DNA of 64,000 nucleotides from NVTR01 sp036480115 (GTDB lineage Bacteria; Pseudomonadota; Alphaproteobacteria; Rhodobacterales; Rhodobacteraceae). Position numbers and translations under genes: made by a program. The stretch is from the NCBI GenBank assembly GCA_965224795.1, contig CBDDAE010000001.1, positions 372,001 to 436,000 on the forward strand, written 5' to 3'. Below the pieces are notes generated by a model that had not been told where the DNA came from, did no database searches, and saw nothing but the letters and a program-made list of their open reading frames with translations. Within the stretch, counting starts at the first letter, position 1; the number at the start of each line of letters is the position of its first letter. Below are positions 41,951 to 51,193 of the stretch, piece by piece.

Positions 41951-44017
41951 TTACCTGTCGCGGATCCGGCGTGTATTCCACAATCTTTGCCCGGCAACTT
42001 GGCGCGCGCTGACTATTTTTGCGCCATCCGGACTGGCAAAAATGGCCAAAGCGCCGGTGGCGCGCAAGCGCGAGGGATCATAGACTTCGCAACTGAAATC
42101 CTGTGCATCAATCTTTACGGTAACAATCACATAATCTGCCCCATTGCAGGCATCCGCCACCCGACCGCCTGCCCCACGACCGCTTAGATGCACCAGCGCT
42201 TTTTGCGCAACGCCAAATTTCAATTGTCCAACGTTGCCGCCAAACCCAGACCTTTCAAATGCCTGGCTTTGAAGCACCCCATCGCCATCGTTTTCAAGCC
42301 AACTTTTGGCAGCAAATCCATCGCCCTGTAATTTGCTAAGCGCGCGCCCTTGCTCTGTCAGTACCCCCACCAGACCACCGGTTTCAGAAATCAGAACCAA
42401 TGGACGCTCGGTTTCCGACCACAGGAACAGGGCCAATACCACCGGTGCAGCCCCGACCAGCCGAACAAGGTGCCTGCCCTGCCACAGCACAGCCCATAGC
42501 AACCCAAGCGTCATTATCGGTAAAATAAAGGGCCCCGGCGACGGCACGTAACTTAGGGCGCCCTCAATGCCCGCAACCCAATGGGCCACGGCCAGTATCC
42601 AAAGGATAGCCGGACGCATAATCGCCAGCCCGATCCAACCCAGGCCAAACGGTGCCAGACAAGCCGCAAGAACTGCGCCCGGCATGACAATCAGCCCCAT
42701 CAGCGGCACTGATAGTAGGTTGGCAATCAACCCGTAGTCAGCGATCCGATTGAAATGTGCTGCTGCAAATGGAGCGGTGGCCAACCCAGCAACGGCCGAT
42801 GATATCAATACAGCCAGAACCGGACGCAGGGCCCGGGGCAACACCGGCCCGCGCCAGCTTCGTAGCATCCCGAATACCGCCACCAAAGCCGTGGTGGCGG
42901 CAAATGACATCTGAAAACCCGGCGCTGGTAACACTTCGGGACGCAGCAACAACACGATGGTTGCCGCAATGGCCACTGCACGTAAAGTAACGGCGCGCCG
43001 ATCCAACAGGATCGCCACAAACATCACCGCCACCATGATGAACGCCCGCTCTGTGGCCACATTACCACCGGAAATTGCAAGATAGCCGGCGCCAACTACA
43101 AGCGCACCACTGGCCGCCAACTTTTTGACTGGCCAGCGCAGTGCCAGCGGCGAAATACAGGCGACCCCATACCTAAGAGAGGCAAAAACAAACCCTGTCA
43201 GCAAGCCCATATGCAGGCCTGATATAGCCAACAGATGCGCCAGGTTTGAAGCGCGCAAATCCTCAAGCCCGGATTGGTCCATGCCGGAACGATCCCCTGT
43301 CATCACCGCCGCCGCAAATGCACCAGCCTTGCCCGGCAATGTGCGCTGAACCCAGGTCGAAACAGCCATGCGTGTTTGGGTTATCCAAAGCCCGGGTCCT
43401 GGCTGGGTAGGCTTAGAAAATGCCAAAACCGGGGTGCGGGTGTAGCCAACAGCACCAATACGGTCAAACCAGGCCATACGCTGAAAATCAAAGCCACCGG
43501 GTTCCACCGGGCCAGAGGGCGGCGACAAATGCCCAGTTAAAATGACATTCAGCCCTGCCACCGGATCAATATACCCCTGTAGTCCATGCAAAGACACGCG
43601 CACACGCGCTGGCGTGCGTCCCGCGGACATGCGTTTCAACACAACCTGATCCAAAGTCAGACGAACGGCATCCGAGCCAGAGCGGTCAATTCGTACTATC
43701 CGGCCCTGTATGGGACCGTAATAGCGAAACCCAAGCACCGGTTCGGCCACTAAATGCGCCCGCGTCCCTGCCAGAACCGCGCCCAGCAAGATCAAAACCA
43801 ACGCCAATGCCAGGGGTCTCCAATCCTGATTAAGCCAGCGACTACCAGCCATAATCAATACCACCGCAAATAGTGCCCCTGCGTAGTGTAAAATTGTCGG
43901 TTCAACAGCCTGCAGAAAATAGCCGCCAATACCGATGGCCAGACATACCGGCACCCAACACAACAAATACCCGCGCTGCGCTGCTACGGCTGACCGGATG
44001 GCGCGTATTGGCGTCAC
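41951..44017 (-). CDS. comEC: ComEC/Rec2-family DNA uptake channel
   Basis: A 688-residue polytopic membrane protein. An N-terminal DUF4131-like region (with hydrophobic helices about 20-75 and an OB-like soluble part) precedes the Competence domain, recognised from RASNLAHLLAISGLHMGLLTGF and the ATERAFIMV segment. The C-terminal soluble part lacks the HxHxDH motif of the metallo-beta-lactamase domain found in full-length ComEC, so it may transport but not process DNA. The start is GTG at 44017 with AAGGA upstream. It is divergent from gltX. Confidence 0.88.
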   Translation of the reverse strand: MTPIRAIRSAVAAQRGYLLCWVPVCLAIGIGGYFLQAVEPTILHYAGALFAVVLIMAGSRWLNQDWRPLALALVLILLGAVLAGTRAHLVAEPVLGFRYYGPIQGRIVRIDRSGSDAVRLTLDQVVLKRMSAGRTPARVRVSLHGLQGYIDPVAGLNVILTGHLSPPSGPVEPGGFDFQRMAWFDRIGAVGYTRTPVLAFSKPTQPGPGLWITQTRMAVSTWVQRTLPGKAGAFAAAVMTGDRSGMDQSGLEDLRASNLAHLLAISGLHMGLLTGFVFASLRYGVACISPLALRWPVKKLAASGALVVGAGYLAISGGNVATERAFIMVAVMFVAILLDRRAVTLRAVAIAATIVLLLRPEVLPAPGFQMSFAATTALVAVFGMLRSWRGPVLPRALRPVLAVLISSAVAGLATAPFAAAHFNRIADYGLIANLLSVPLMGLIVMPGAVLAACLAPFGLGWIGLAIMRPAILWILAVAHWVAGIEGALSYVPSPGPFILPIMTLGLLWAVLWQGRHLVRLVGAAPVVLALFLWSETERPLVLISETGGLVGVLTEQGRALSKLQGDGFAAKSWLENDGDGVLQSQAFERSGFGGNVGQLKFGVAQKALVHLSGRGAGGRVADACNGADYVIVTVKIDAQDFSCEVYDPSRLRATGALAIFASPDGAKIVSARQVAGQRLWNTRRIRDR

Positions 44018-44092
44018 TCTTGTCCTTGCTTTGGTGAACCTTTAGACCGGTCAGACGATATTCCCGCCATGGTTTCCAGAAGGTTAACACCG

Positions 44093-45496
44093 ATGTCCAC
44101 ATCCGAGGTTGTCACCCGTTTTGCCCCGTCCCCGACCGGTATGTTGCATATTGGATCGGCGCGCACCGCCCTGTTCAACTGGCTATTTGCCCGCGCCAAG
44201 GGTGGAAAATTTTTGTTGCGCGTAGAAGATACAGACCGGGGCCGTTCAACACCCGAAGCGACACAGGCCATATTCGATGGCCTGAACTGGCTGGGTCTGG
44301 ATTGGGACGGTGACGCCACCAGTCAGTTTGAAGCCGCACCGCGCCATGCCGCCGTGGCCCATGAAATGCTGGCATCTGGCCATGCCTATAAATGCTTTTC
44401 GTCACAGCAGGAAATTCAGGGTTTTCGCGACGCTGCCCGTGCAAAGGGAGAATCAACATTGTTTCGCTCACCCTGGCGCGACGCTGATGCCAAAACTTAT
44501 CCCGATGCACCATTTGCGATCCGTTTCAAAGCGCCGCGATCGGGCGAAACCGTGATCGAAGATCAGGTCCAGGGCTGCATCGTCTGGCAAAATGATCAAC
44601 TGGATGACATGATTTGTTTACGTTCTGATGGTAGCCCGACTTACATGTTGGCAGTCGTTGTTGATGATCACGATATGGGCGTCACCCATGTCATTCGGGG
44701 CGATGACCATTTGGCCAACGCGGCCCGTCAATCACTGATATACAAAGCCATGGGTTGGGATGTCCCGGTTTGGGCCCATATTCCGTTAATCCATGGCCCG
44801 GATGGTAAAAAGCTATCTAAGCGCCACGGGGCGACAGGTGTTCAGGAATACCAGGTCCTTGGCTACCCGGCAGCGGGCATGCGCAATTACCTGACAAGGC
44901 TGGGTTGGTCCCATGGCAATGATGAATTTTTTAACGATAAACAGGCCCGCAGTTGGTTCAACCTTGAAAATATAGGCAAATCCCCGTCGCGATTTGATAC
45001 CAAAAAACTGGAAAACCTGTGCGGCCAGCATATGGCTGTCAGCGACGATGCTGCACTCGTAGCAGAGCTTACCCGGTTCTTGGCAGCAGCAGATCAACCC
45101 GCCCTGTCCGGCATCCAGCTAGACGGCCTGAACAAGGCCATGTACTGTCTAAAAGATCGTGCCAAGACATTCCACCAACTCATTGAAAAAGCCCACTTTA
45201 TTCTGACAGCGAGACCAATCATCCCGGACGAAAAATCCGTCAAATCACTTGATATTGTATCCATTGGCATACTGAATGAATTGACGCCGCACCTGCAAAC
45301 TGCTAGCTGGAACCGCGACACGCTGGAAACCGTCATTGCTGACTTTGTGACAGCCAATGACACCAAGCTAGGCAAAATCGCTCAGCCCTTAAGGGCAGCA
45401 TTGGCCGGGCGTACAGTTTCACCCAGTGTTTTTGATATGATGCTCGTCCTGGGCCGCGATGAAACGCTGGCCCGGATCAATGACGTGCAGGGCTGA
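44093..45496 (+). CDS. gltX: Glutamyl-tRNA synthetase
   Basis: A 467-residue class I aminoacyl-tRNA synthetase. The HIGH motif appears as RFAPSPTGMLHIGSARTALF, the VEDTDRGRST segment follows, and the KMSKS-type motif reads KLSKRHGATGVQEY. The ATG at 44093 is chosen over 44069 because AGAAGG lies 9 bases upstream and the protein then starts just before the conserved TRFAPSPTG. Rhodobacterales often have two GltX paralogues, one of which may be a GluQ-type; this one has the full anticodon-binding half. Confidence 0.93.
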   Translation: MSTSEVVTRFAPSPTGMLHIGSARTALFNWLFARAKGGKFLLRVEDTDRGRSTPEATQAIFDGLNWLGLDWDGDATSQFEAAPRHAAVAHEMLASGHAYKCFSSQQEIQGFRDAARAKGESTLFRSPWRDADAKTYPDAPFAIRFKAPRSGETVIEDQVQGCIVWQNDQLDDMICLRSDGSPTYMLAVVVDDHDMGVTHVIRGDDHLANAARQSLIYKAMGWDVPVWAHIPLIHGPDGKKLSKRHGATGVQEYQVLGYPAAGMRNYLTRLGWSHGNDEFFNDKQARSWFNLENIGKSPSRFDTKKLENLCGQHMAVSDDAALVAELTRFLAAADQPALSGIQLDGLNKAMYCLKDRAKTFHQLIEKAHFILTARPIIPDEKSVKSLDIVSIGILNELTPHLQTASWNRDTLETVIADFVTANDTKLGKIAQPLRAALAGRTVSPSVFDMMLVLGRDETLARINDVQG

Positions 45497-45556
45497 ACAG
45501 CCGACAATTTGAACGGGTCCGGCCATTTTGGGTCGGCCAGCCGATAGGGGAAAACC

Positions 45557-46852
45557 ATGGCAGACACACAAAAATCCGCGACACTCACATTCGACAATAA
45601 AAAGGTCGATCTGCCTATCCATTCCCCCTCAGTAGGCCCTGACGTCTTGGATATACGCAAACTATACGCCCAGGGCGATGTATTCACGTTTGATCCCGGC
45701 TATACGTCCACCGCGTCGTGTGAAAGTTCGATAACTTATATTGACGGCGAAAAGGGCGAATTGCTGCACCGGGGCTACCCCATCGACCAGCTGGCCGAAA
45801 ATTCCCACTATCTGGAAGTGTGCTACCTGCTGCTTTATGGCGAACTTCCGACCGGCAACCAGCTGGAAACGTTTGAAAATCACGTCACCAACCACACCAT
45901 GCTACATGAGCAGATGATGTATTTTTTCCGGGGCTTCCGGCGCGATGCCCACCCCATGGCGGTTATGACCGGTGTGGTTGGGGCGATGTCGGCGTTTTAC
46001 CACGACAGCACAGATATTTCGGACCCGCATCAACGCGAAGTGGCCACCATCCGTATGATCGCCAAAATGCCGACCATTGCGGCCATGGCCTATAAGTTCA
46101 CAGTCGGACAGCCATTTGTTTATCCACGGAATGATCTGGATTATGCGTCCAACTTCCTGCGCATGTGTTTCGCACTGCCAGCCGAAGATTACGAAGTAAA
46201 TCCAATTCTGGCCCGCGCCATGGACAGGATTTTCACGCTGCACGCCGATCACGAACAAAATGCTTCAACCTCGACGGTTCGTCTGGCGTCCAGCTCGGGT
46301 GCTAACCCTTTTGCCTGTATCGCCGCCGGTATTGCTTGTCTTTGGGGCCCGGCGCATGGCGGCGCCAACCAGGCCTGTCTGGAAATGCTTAAAGAAATCG
46401 GCACTGTTGATCGAATCCCCGAATTCATCGACCGCGCCAAGGACAAATCTGACCCGTTCCGCCTGATGGGTTTTGGTCACCGGGTCTATAAGAATTTTGA
46501 CCCCCGCGCCATGGTACTGAAGCAATCCGCAGATGAGGTTCTTAGCCTGCTTGGGATTGACAATAACCCGATCCTGCAAGTGGCCAAAGAACTGGAAAAG
46601 CAGGCGCTGGAAGATCCGTATTTCGCTGAAAAGAAACTGTTCCCGAACGTTGATTTCTATTCCGGCATTATTTTGGAGGCTATGGGCTTCCCCACATCCA
46701 TGTTCACGCCGATATTTTCGGTAGCCCGCACGGTTGGCTGGATTTCCCAGTGGAAAGAAATGATCGAAGATCCGGCCATGAAAATCGGCCGGCCACGTCA
46801 GCTTTATACCGGCGCAACGTTTCGCGATTACGTTGATGTCGAAGATCGTTAG
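45557..46852 (+). CDS. gltA: Citrate synthase (type II, hexameric)
   Basis: A 431-residue enzyme condensing oxaloacetate and acetyl-CoA in the TCA cycle. Catalytic segments are LHADHEQNASTSTVR, GPAHGGANQACLEML with the first catalytic His, FGHRVYKNFDPRA with the second, and LFPNVDFYSG with the catalytic Asp. The N-terminal TFDPGYTSTASCESSITYIDG is typical of the Gram-negative, NADH-sensitive type. GGGGA lies before the ATG. It follows gltX by 60 bases. Confidence 0.96.
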   Translation: MADTQKSATLTFDNKKVDLPIHSPSVGPDVLDIRKLYAQGDVFTFDPGYTSTASCESSITYIDGEKGELLHRGYPIDQLAENSHYLEVCYLLLYGELPTGNQLETFENHVTNHTMLHEQMMYFFRGFRRDAHPMAVMTGVVGAMSAFYHDSTDISDPHQREVATIRMIAKMPTIAAMAYKFTVGQPFVYPRNDLDYASNFLRMCFALPAEDYEVNPILARAMDRIFTLHADHEQNASTSTVRLASSSGANPFACIAAGIACLWGPAHGGANQACLEMLKEIGTVDRIPEFIDRAKDKSDPFRLMGFGHRVYKNFDPRAMVLKQSADEVLSLLGIDNNPILQVAKELEKQALEDPYFAEKKLFPNVDFYSGIILEAMGFPTSMFTPIFSVARTVGWISQWKEMIEDPAMKIGRPRQLYTGATFRDYVDVEDR

Positions 46853-46864
46853 AAACACCAGCTT

Positions 46865-47365
46865 GTGACACTTCTTAAGACAGACAGACTAACTTTGAGG
46901 GCGGCGCAGGACGATGATCTTGGGCCACTCTTTCGTATGTTCAGCGATCCCAAAGCGATGCGATATTGGTCCAATCTACCCCACAAAACTGAAGCCGAAA
47001 CGCTGCCGTCACTTGAAAAGCTCAAGAAACCAGGGCCGCGCACTTACTTTGTTCTGGACCACAGGGATACGGTTATAGGCATTGGTGGAATCCACACGGG
47101 GACGGAAATTGGCTTTATGCTACATCCTGACCATTGGCGTCAGGGGTTTGCCGCGGAAGCGGTGCGCGCCATCGTCGATCACACTTGGGCCACTACCGAT
47201 TTCCCAAAGATCACGGCGGACGTCGATCCGCTTAACCTGAGCTCCCTCAGGCTTTTGACCAAACTTGGCTTCCAGGTGAGTGGCTTTGCTAAAGATACGT
47301 TCTGCGTCGGCAAAAACTGGTCCGACAGCGTCTTTTTCGCCCTGCCGCGCCCGGATTCACTTTGA
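46865..47365 (+). CDS. GNAT-family acetyltransferase (RimJ/RimL type)
   Basis: A 166-residue protein with the RimJ/RimL-like start LLKTDRLTLRAAQDDDLGPLF and the acetyl-CoA-binding stretch IGFMLHPDHWRQGFAAEAVRA (given as two parts, IGFMLHPDHW and RQGFAAEAVRA). The C-terminal DPLNLSSLRLLTKLGF is also typical. The substrate may be a protein N-terminus or small molecule; it cannot be read. The start is GTG at 46865, 12 bases after gltA. Confidence 0.8.
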   Translation: MTLLKTDRLTLRAAQDDDLGPLFRMFSDPKAMRYWSNLPHKTEAETLPSLEKLKKPGPRTYFVLDHRDTVIGIGGIHTGTEIGFMLHPDHWRQGFAAEAVRAIVDHTWATTDFPKITADVDPLNLSSLRLLTKLGFQVSGFAKDTFCVGKNWSDSVFFALPRPDSL

Positions 47366-47413
47366 AAAAATCCGGCACGGTATGCCCGTCAACGCTGGCA
47401 CGCGTCTTACAGT

Positions 47414-48190
47414 TTATCGGCCTTCGTATTTTGCCGGACGTTTTTCCATGAAAGCCAGCACACCTTCTTTAAAGTCTCGGGTATGGCCACATTCACCTTG
47501 CAACTTCGCTTCCAACAACAATTGATCCGATAGCGAATTATCAAAGCTGGCACGCATTGCTTTTTTCAAGTTTTGATAGGCAACCGTTGGTCCGGCCGCC
47601 AACTTGGTAGCCCGTTCATTCCAGTGATCAACAAAATCCGCGTCCGCCACTGCTTCCCAGATCATACCCCAATCACTGGCCTGCTGCGCAGAAATCGCAT
47701 CCGCAAACATCGCCGCACCCATGGCCTTGGCAAACCCGATCTGTCTTGGCAACCAATAGGTTCCACCGGCATCCGGGATCAGGCCAATGCGACTAAACGC
47801 CTGCAAAAACACTGCGGATTCGGTGGCTATCACCACATCTGCCGCAAGTGCCAAGTTGGCCCCTGCCCCTGCCGCCGCCCCATTTACCGCCGAAATTGTC
47901 GGGATTTTGCAGTCATATATCGCATGCAACATTGGTTCATACTCGTCGCGCAAAGTACGCTCCATATCGACATTGCCTGCCGTGGCCCTATCGCCAAGAT
48001 CCTGACCCGAACAAAATGCCGAACCTTTGCCGGTTATCACCAAAACCCGGGCGTCTTTTTGGGACTCTTTGACCGCATGTAAAACCTCAGCACGCATTTG
48101 AGTATTGAGCGCATTCATAACTTCTGGCCGGTTCAGTAGTAAAACCGCGACATCGCCGCGAATTGACAGGCGGATAGTTTGATATTGCAT
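47414..48190 (-). CDS. Enoyl-CoA hydratase/isomerase (PaaG-like)
   Basis: A 258-residue crotonase-fold protein. Oxyanion-hole segments are GSAFCSGQDLG and NGAAAGAGANLALAAD, and the FSRIGLIPDAGGTYWLPRQIG stretch (in parts FSRIGLIPDAGG and TYWLPRQIG) resembles PaaG-type isomerases, including the conserved Asp in IPDAGG. It probably acts in beta-oxidation or aromatic CoA degradation, but no other paa genes are present here. It lies downstream of ccmH on the same strand. Confidence 0.8.
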   Translation of the reverse strand: MQYQTIRLSIRGDVAVLLLNRPEVMNALNTQMRAEVLHAVKESQKDARVLVITGKGSAFCSGQDLGDRATAGNVDMERTLRDEYEPMLHAIYDCKIPTISAVNGAAAGAGANLALAADVVIATESAVFLQAFSRIGLIPDAGGTYWLPRQIGFAKAMGAAMFADAISAQQASDWGMIWEAVADADFVDHWNERATKLAAGPTVAYQNLKKAMRASFDNSLSDQLLLEAKLQGECGHTRDFKEGVLAFMEKRPAKYEGR

Positions 48191-48264
48191 CGACTGGGTT
48201 CTCCGTCAGAATTTCATGGGCCCAAGATAAGCAGAAGTGGCATCAATGGAAGCCCGACGCCCCG

Positions 48265-48711
48265 TCACTCGCGAAGAATCTCATCCAACCTGGATTTTTC
48301 CTGCTCACTCAGTGCCTGTGGGGCCGGTGCCTTCCCACGTCGTCGCAGATAAATCCCACCAATGCCAAGGGCCGCAAATAACATCATCGGACCCGCCGCC
48401 CAAAGGATCAGATTTGTACCGGATTTTGGCGGGTCCATCAAAACAAAATCGCCGTAACGTGCCAGAAAAAACGCTTTGACCTCTGGATCACTGGCACCTT
48501 GCGTTAACAGCTCCCGCACCATCAACCTGGCGTCACGCGCCCAATCCGCATTGGAACTGGCAATCGCTTCTGATTGGCATTTTACGCACCGGATTTCCAA
48601 ATCCAGCGCCCGTGCCCGATCTTCAAGCGCCACATCCTGCAGCATATCAGCCGGATCAATGGCCCAGACCGGGCCAGCCAATAATAACAGAATCAAAACC
48701 AGTCGCTTCAT
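48265..48711 (-). CDS. ccmH: Cytochrome c maturation protein CcmH
   Basis: A 148-residue periplasm-facing thioredoxin-like protein. It has a signal peptide (MKRLVLILLLLAGPVWA), the redox pair in EIRCVKCQ (Cys42 and Cys45; the family is usually RCxxCQ), a membrane helix at about residues 102-121 and a basic tail. It reduces apocytochrome c thiols before haem attachment. The start overlaps the ccmF stop by 4 bases (ATGA), so the two are coupled. It lacks the TPR half found in some CcmH proteins. Confidence 0.93.
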   Translation of the reverse strand: MKRLVLILLLLAGPVWAIDPADMLQDVALEDRARALDLEIRCVKCQSEAIASSNADWARDARLMVRELLTQGASDPEVKAFFLARYGDFVLMDPPKSGTNLILWAAGPMMLFAALGIGGIYLRRRGKAPAPQALSEQEKSRLDEILRE

Positions 48712-50684
48712 TCTGCGGCTACTGCTTTAACAGACGAGCGCTTACGTGCCCCGGCACCAATGCGGTGACGCCGGTCAGTTAGACTAAGAACTCCGCCAAG
48801 CGCCATAATAATTGCGCCGCCCCAAAGCCAGTTAGCCAGGGGTTTCACATAAGTGCGTACAGCCCAGCCGCCATCGGCTTGCTGATCGCCAATGACCAGA
48901 TAAATATCGCTTAAAAACCCGTTTCTTATAGCCGCTTCAGTGGTGGCCATCTGCGCCACGGGATAAACCCTTTTTTCCGGGGCAAGGTCAGCTAACAGCC
49001 GTCCATTTTTTGCCACCGACATTTCAGCAATCGTCGCGAAATAATTTGGCCCGCGTTGGCGGGAAACGTCGTTCAAAGTGATCGATAACCCAGCTACATC
49101 AAATGTTTCGCCCAGATCAACCACGCGTATATCTTCACTGTCCCAGGCCGTCAGTCCAACAATACCAAACATCGCAATACCCAAGCCCCCATGGGCGAAA
49201 ACCCGGCCCCAGTCTGCCCGCGGTAGACGCGTTAGTCGGCCCAAACGGTTGCTAAAATCACCACGCCCGGTTCGCGCCCATATATCCAACACCGCCCCGC
49301 CCACCAGCCATACGGCCAATATGGCTCCGAAAGGTCCCATGGCGGAACGACCGGTTTGCATCGCCCACACCAATGCTCCTGCCGCTAACGCCAACACTAA
49401 AACGCCTGAAAGCGGTGCCAGGGCGCGGCCAATATTCGCCCGCTTCCAGGGCATCAGTGCGCCAATAGGCATTACTATCGCCAGCGCCACCATAAAGGGT
49501 GTGAATGCAGCGTCAAAAAACGGCGGCCCCACAGTTAGTTTTTTGTCAAAGAACAGCTCAGCAATCAGAGGCCAAAGTGTGCCAACGAACACCACGAAAG
49601 CCGCCACTGCCAACAGGATATTGTTTAAAACCAGCGCGCTTTCCCGACTGACAACCGCAAACACGCCTTTGGCTTCCATGACGCCAGCGCGCGCCGCAAA
49701 CAGTGTTAACGCCCCGCCCATGAACACTGCCAGAATAATCAGAATGAACACCCCGCGTTCCGGGTCATTGGCAAAAGCATGTACCGAAGTTAGCACGCCG
49801 GATCGTACGATAAACGTCCCAATCAGGGAAAATCCAAAGGCCAGTATGGCTAGCAATATCGTCCAGCTTTTAAGCGCTTCACGTTTTTCCACCACAATGG
49901 CGCAGTGCAACAATGCAACTGAAATCAGCCATGGCATAAAGCTCGCGTTTTCCACCGGATCCCAAAACCAAAACCCACCCCAGCCCAATTCATAGTAGGC
50001 CCACCAGGACCCCAGCGCGATGCCAATTGTAAGAAAAACCCAGGCCGCCAGTGTCCAGGGCCGGACCCAGCGCCCCCAGGCCGCATCTACCCGCCCTTCA
50101 AGCAAGGCAGCAACGGCAAACGAAAATGACATGGAAAGCCCGACATAGCCCAGATATAAAAATGGCGGATGAAACGCGAGACCGGGATCCTGCAATAGTG
50201 GGTTCAAATCTTGGCCATTCATTGGCGGCACAAGTTCCCGCAAGAACGGATTTGAAGTCAGCAAAATAAAGGCCAGGAACGCCACGCCTATTGAAGCCTG
50301 AATCCCGAGCACCCGCGCCCGCAATGTTGCCGGCAAACCGCCGCCAAACAACGCGGCACTGGCCCCAAACAACGCCAGGATCAGCACCCAAAGCAGGATT
50401 GACCCCTCATGGTTGCCCCAAACGCCACTGAATTTGTACAATAGTGGCTTATCGGTGTGAGAATTTTGAACCACTAGAGTCAAAGAAAAATCCGACACCA
50501 CAAAGGCATGGGTCAAGACTGCAAAGGAAAAACCGATCAGTAGAAACTGAGCAAATGCCGCCGGTTCTGCCACAGACATCCAAACATAATTTCGCCGATA
50601 TGCCCCAATCAACGGCACAATGGTTTGCACGATGGCCACCAATAGGGCCAGTATCAGCGCAAAATGTCCAAGTTCCACAAGCAT
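48708..50684 (-). CDS. ccmF: Haem lyase CcmF
   Basis: A 658-residue polytopic protein of the cytochrome c maturation system. The WWD haem-handling domain is visible as GGFWFWDPVENASFMPWL, preceded by GSWWAYYELGWG, and the protein has more than a dozen hydrophobic helices. CcmF transfers haem to apocytochrome c with CcmH. The usual upstream neighbour ccmE is not in this locus; instead a small gene and the lysis cassette lie upstream. Confidence 0.95.
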   Translation of the reverse strand: MLVELGHFALILALLVAIVQTIVPLIGAYRRNYVWMSVAEPAAFAQFLLIGFSFAVLTHAFVVSDFSLTLVVQNSHTDKPLLYKFSGVWGNHEGSILLWVLILALFGASAALFGGGLPATLRARVLGIQASIGVAFLAFILLTSNPFLRELVPPMNGQDLNPLLQDPGLAFHPPFLYLGYVGLSMSFSFAVAALLEGRVDAAWGRWVRPWTLAAWVFLTIGIALGSWWAYYELGWGGFWFWDPVENASFMPWLISVALLHCAIVVEKREALKSWTILLAILAFGFSLIGTFIVRSGVLTSVHAFANDPERGVFILIILAVFMGGALTLFAARAGVMEAKGVFAVVSRESALVLNNILLAVAAFVVFVGTLWPLIAELFFDKKLTVGPPFFDAAFTPFMVALAIVMPIGALMPWKRANIGRALAPLSGVLVLALAAGALVWAMQTGRSAMGPFGAILAVWLVGGAVLDIWARTGRGDFSNRLGRLTRLPRADWGRVFAHGGLGIAMFGIVGLTAWDSEDIRVVDLGETFDVAGLSITLNDVSRQRGPNYFATIAEMSVAKNGRLLADLAPEKRVYPVAQMATTEAAIRNGFLSDIYLVIGDQQADGGWAVRTYVKPLANWLWGGAIIMALGGVLSLTDRRHRIGAGARKRSSVKAVAAE

Positions 50685-50774
50685 GGCCGAACCCTAGCCA
50701 AAATTCGACCATCCGCAATGGGTTTTGGTCAATTTCTCGTGCACCAATTGTCACATCTTCGCGCTTGTTTTAGA

Positions 50775-50945
50775 TTAATGTCCTGCCGTATTTCGCCGCA
50801 ATCCGCCTTGCAGCAGACGAAACCGCCCTTCCACCACTGTTGATGGCTGTTTACGCAACGCCGTCAGACAGTCACGCAAGGCTTGATCCAGCTCCTGCGC
50901 CGCTATCTGGTTCTTAATAATTGCCTCTTTCAGGTTCTTCGCCAT
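50775..50945 (-). CDS. Small helical protein (56 residues), unknown function
   Basis: An ATG at 50945 opens a 56-codon frame ending with TAA at 50775-50777. The product begins MAKNLKEAIIKNQIAAQELD and is mostly charged and helix-forming, with a basic C-terminal half. GAAAGG lies 6-7 bases upstream as a good ribosome-binding site. It lies between the lysis cassette and ccmF on the same strand, just after the terminator-like repeat. No family is recognised; the gene is supported by its ribosome-binding site and the otherwise empty space. Confidence 0.5.
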   Translation of the reverse strand: MAKNLKEAIIKNQIAAQELDQALRDCLTALRKQPSTVVEGRFRLLQGGLRRNTAGH

Positions 50946-50965
50946 TTTGTGCCTTTCTTCTTGTC

Positions 50966-50983
50966 AAAATACTCCCGCCGGAG
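50966..50983 (-). terminator. Terminator-like repeat after the lysis cassette
   Basis: Read on the minus strand, CTCC-GGCG-GGAG is followed by TATTTT. It is the second copy of the element seen after trpD. It follows the small membrane-protein gene ending at 51014 and overlaps the leader of the 56-residue gene. Confidence 0.5.
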
Positions 50984-51013
50984 GCACCGGCTTTGGCACC
51001 GCGCGCCTAAACC

Positions 51014-51193
51014 TCAGGACCGTGGCAGGCGCTCGCGGATCAACAGCGCCAGTTCCGACAAAACCAAAGAATTCTTATTCACCACATCCCGTGTCGCCTG
51101 ATCTTTTTGGTAGTCCCGATAAAGCAAATAAAACACCAGCAGCACCCAGGGACCGTGCTCGGCCAGGATGCCAACAAAAATCCCTGTGGTCAT
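51014..51193 (-). CDS. Small single-helix membrane protein of the lysis cassette
   Basis: A 59-residue protein (MTTGIFVGILAEHGPWVLLV...) with one membrane helix followed by a charged cytoplasmic helix. The layout (N-terminal helix, then YLLYRDYQ) recalls BhlA/UviB-type holin-like proteins. Its ATG overlaps the stop of the 3-TM holin gene (ATGA), so it is translated from the same message. It could be a second holin, an antiholin or an accessory factor. The assignment rests on context and topology. Confidence 0.6.
   Translation of the reverse strand: MTTGIFVGILAEHGPWVLLVFYLLYRDYQKDQATRDVVNKNSLVLSELALLIRERLPRS

Noticed and set aside
49078..49995. 305-residue frame on the plus strand opposite ccmF
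   Set aside because: Composition (Pro/Thr/Asn rich) and position fit the complement of a hydrophobic gene; no start signal.
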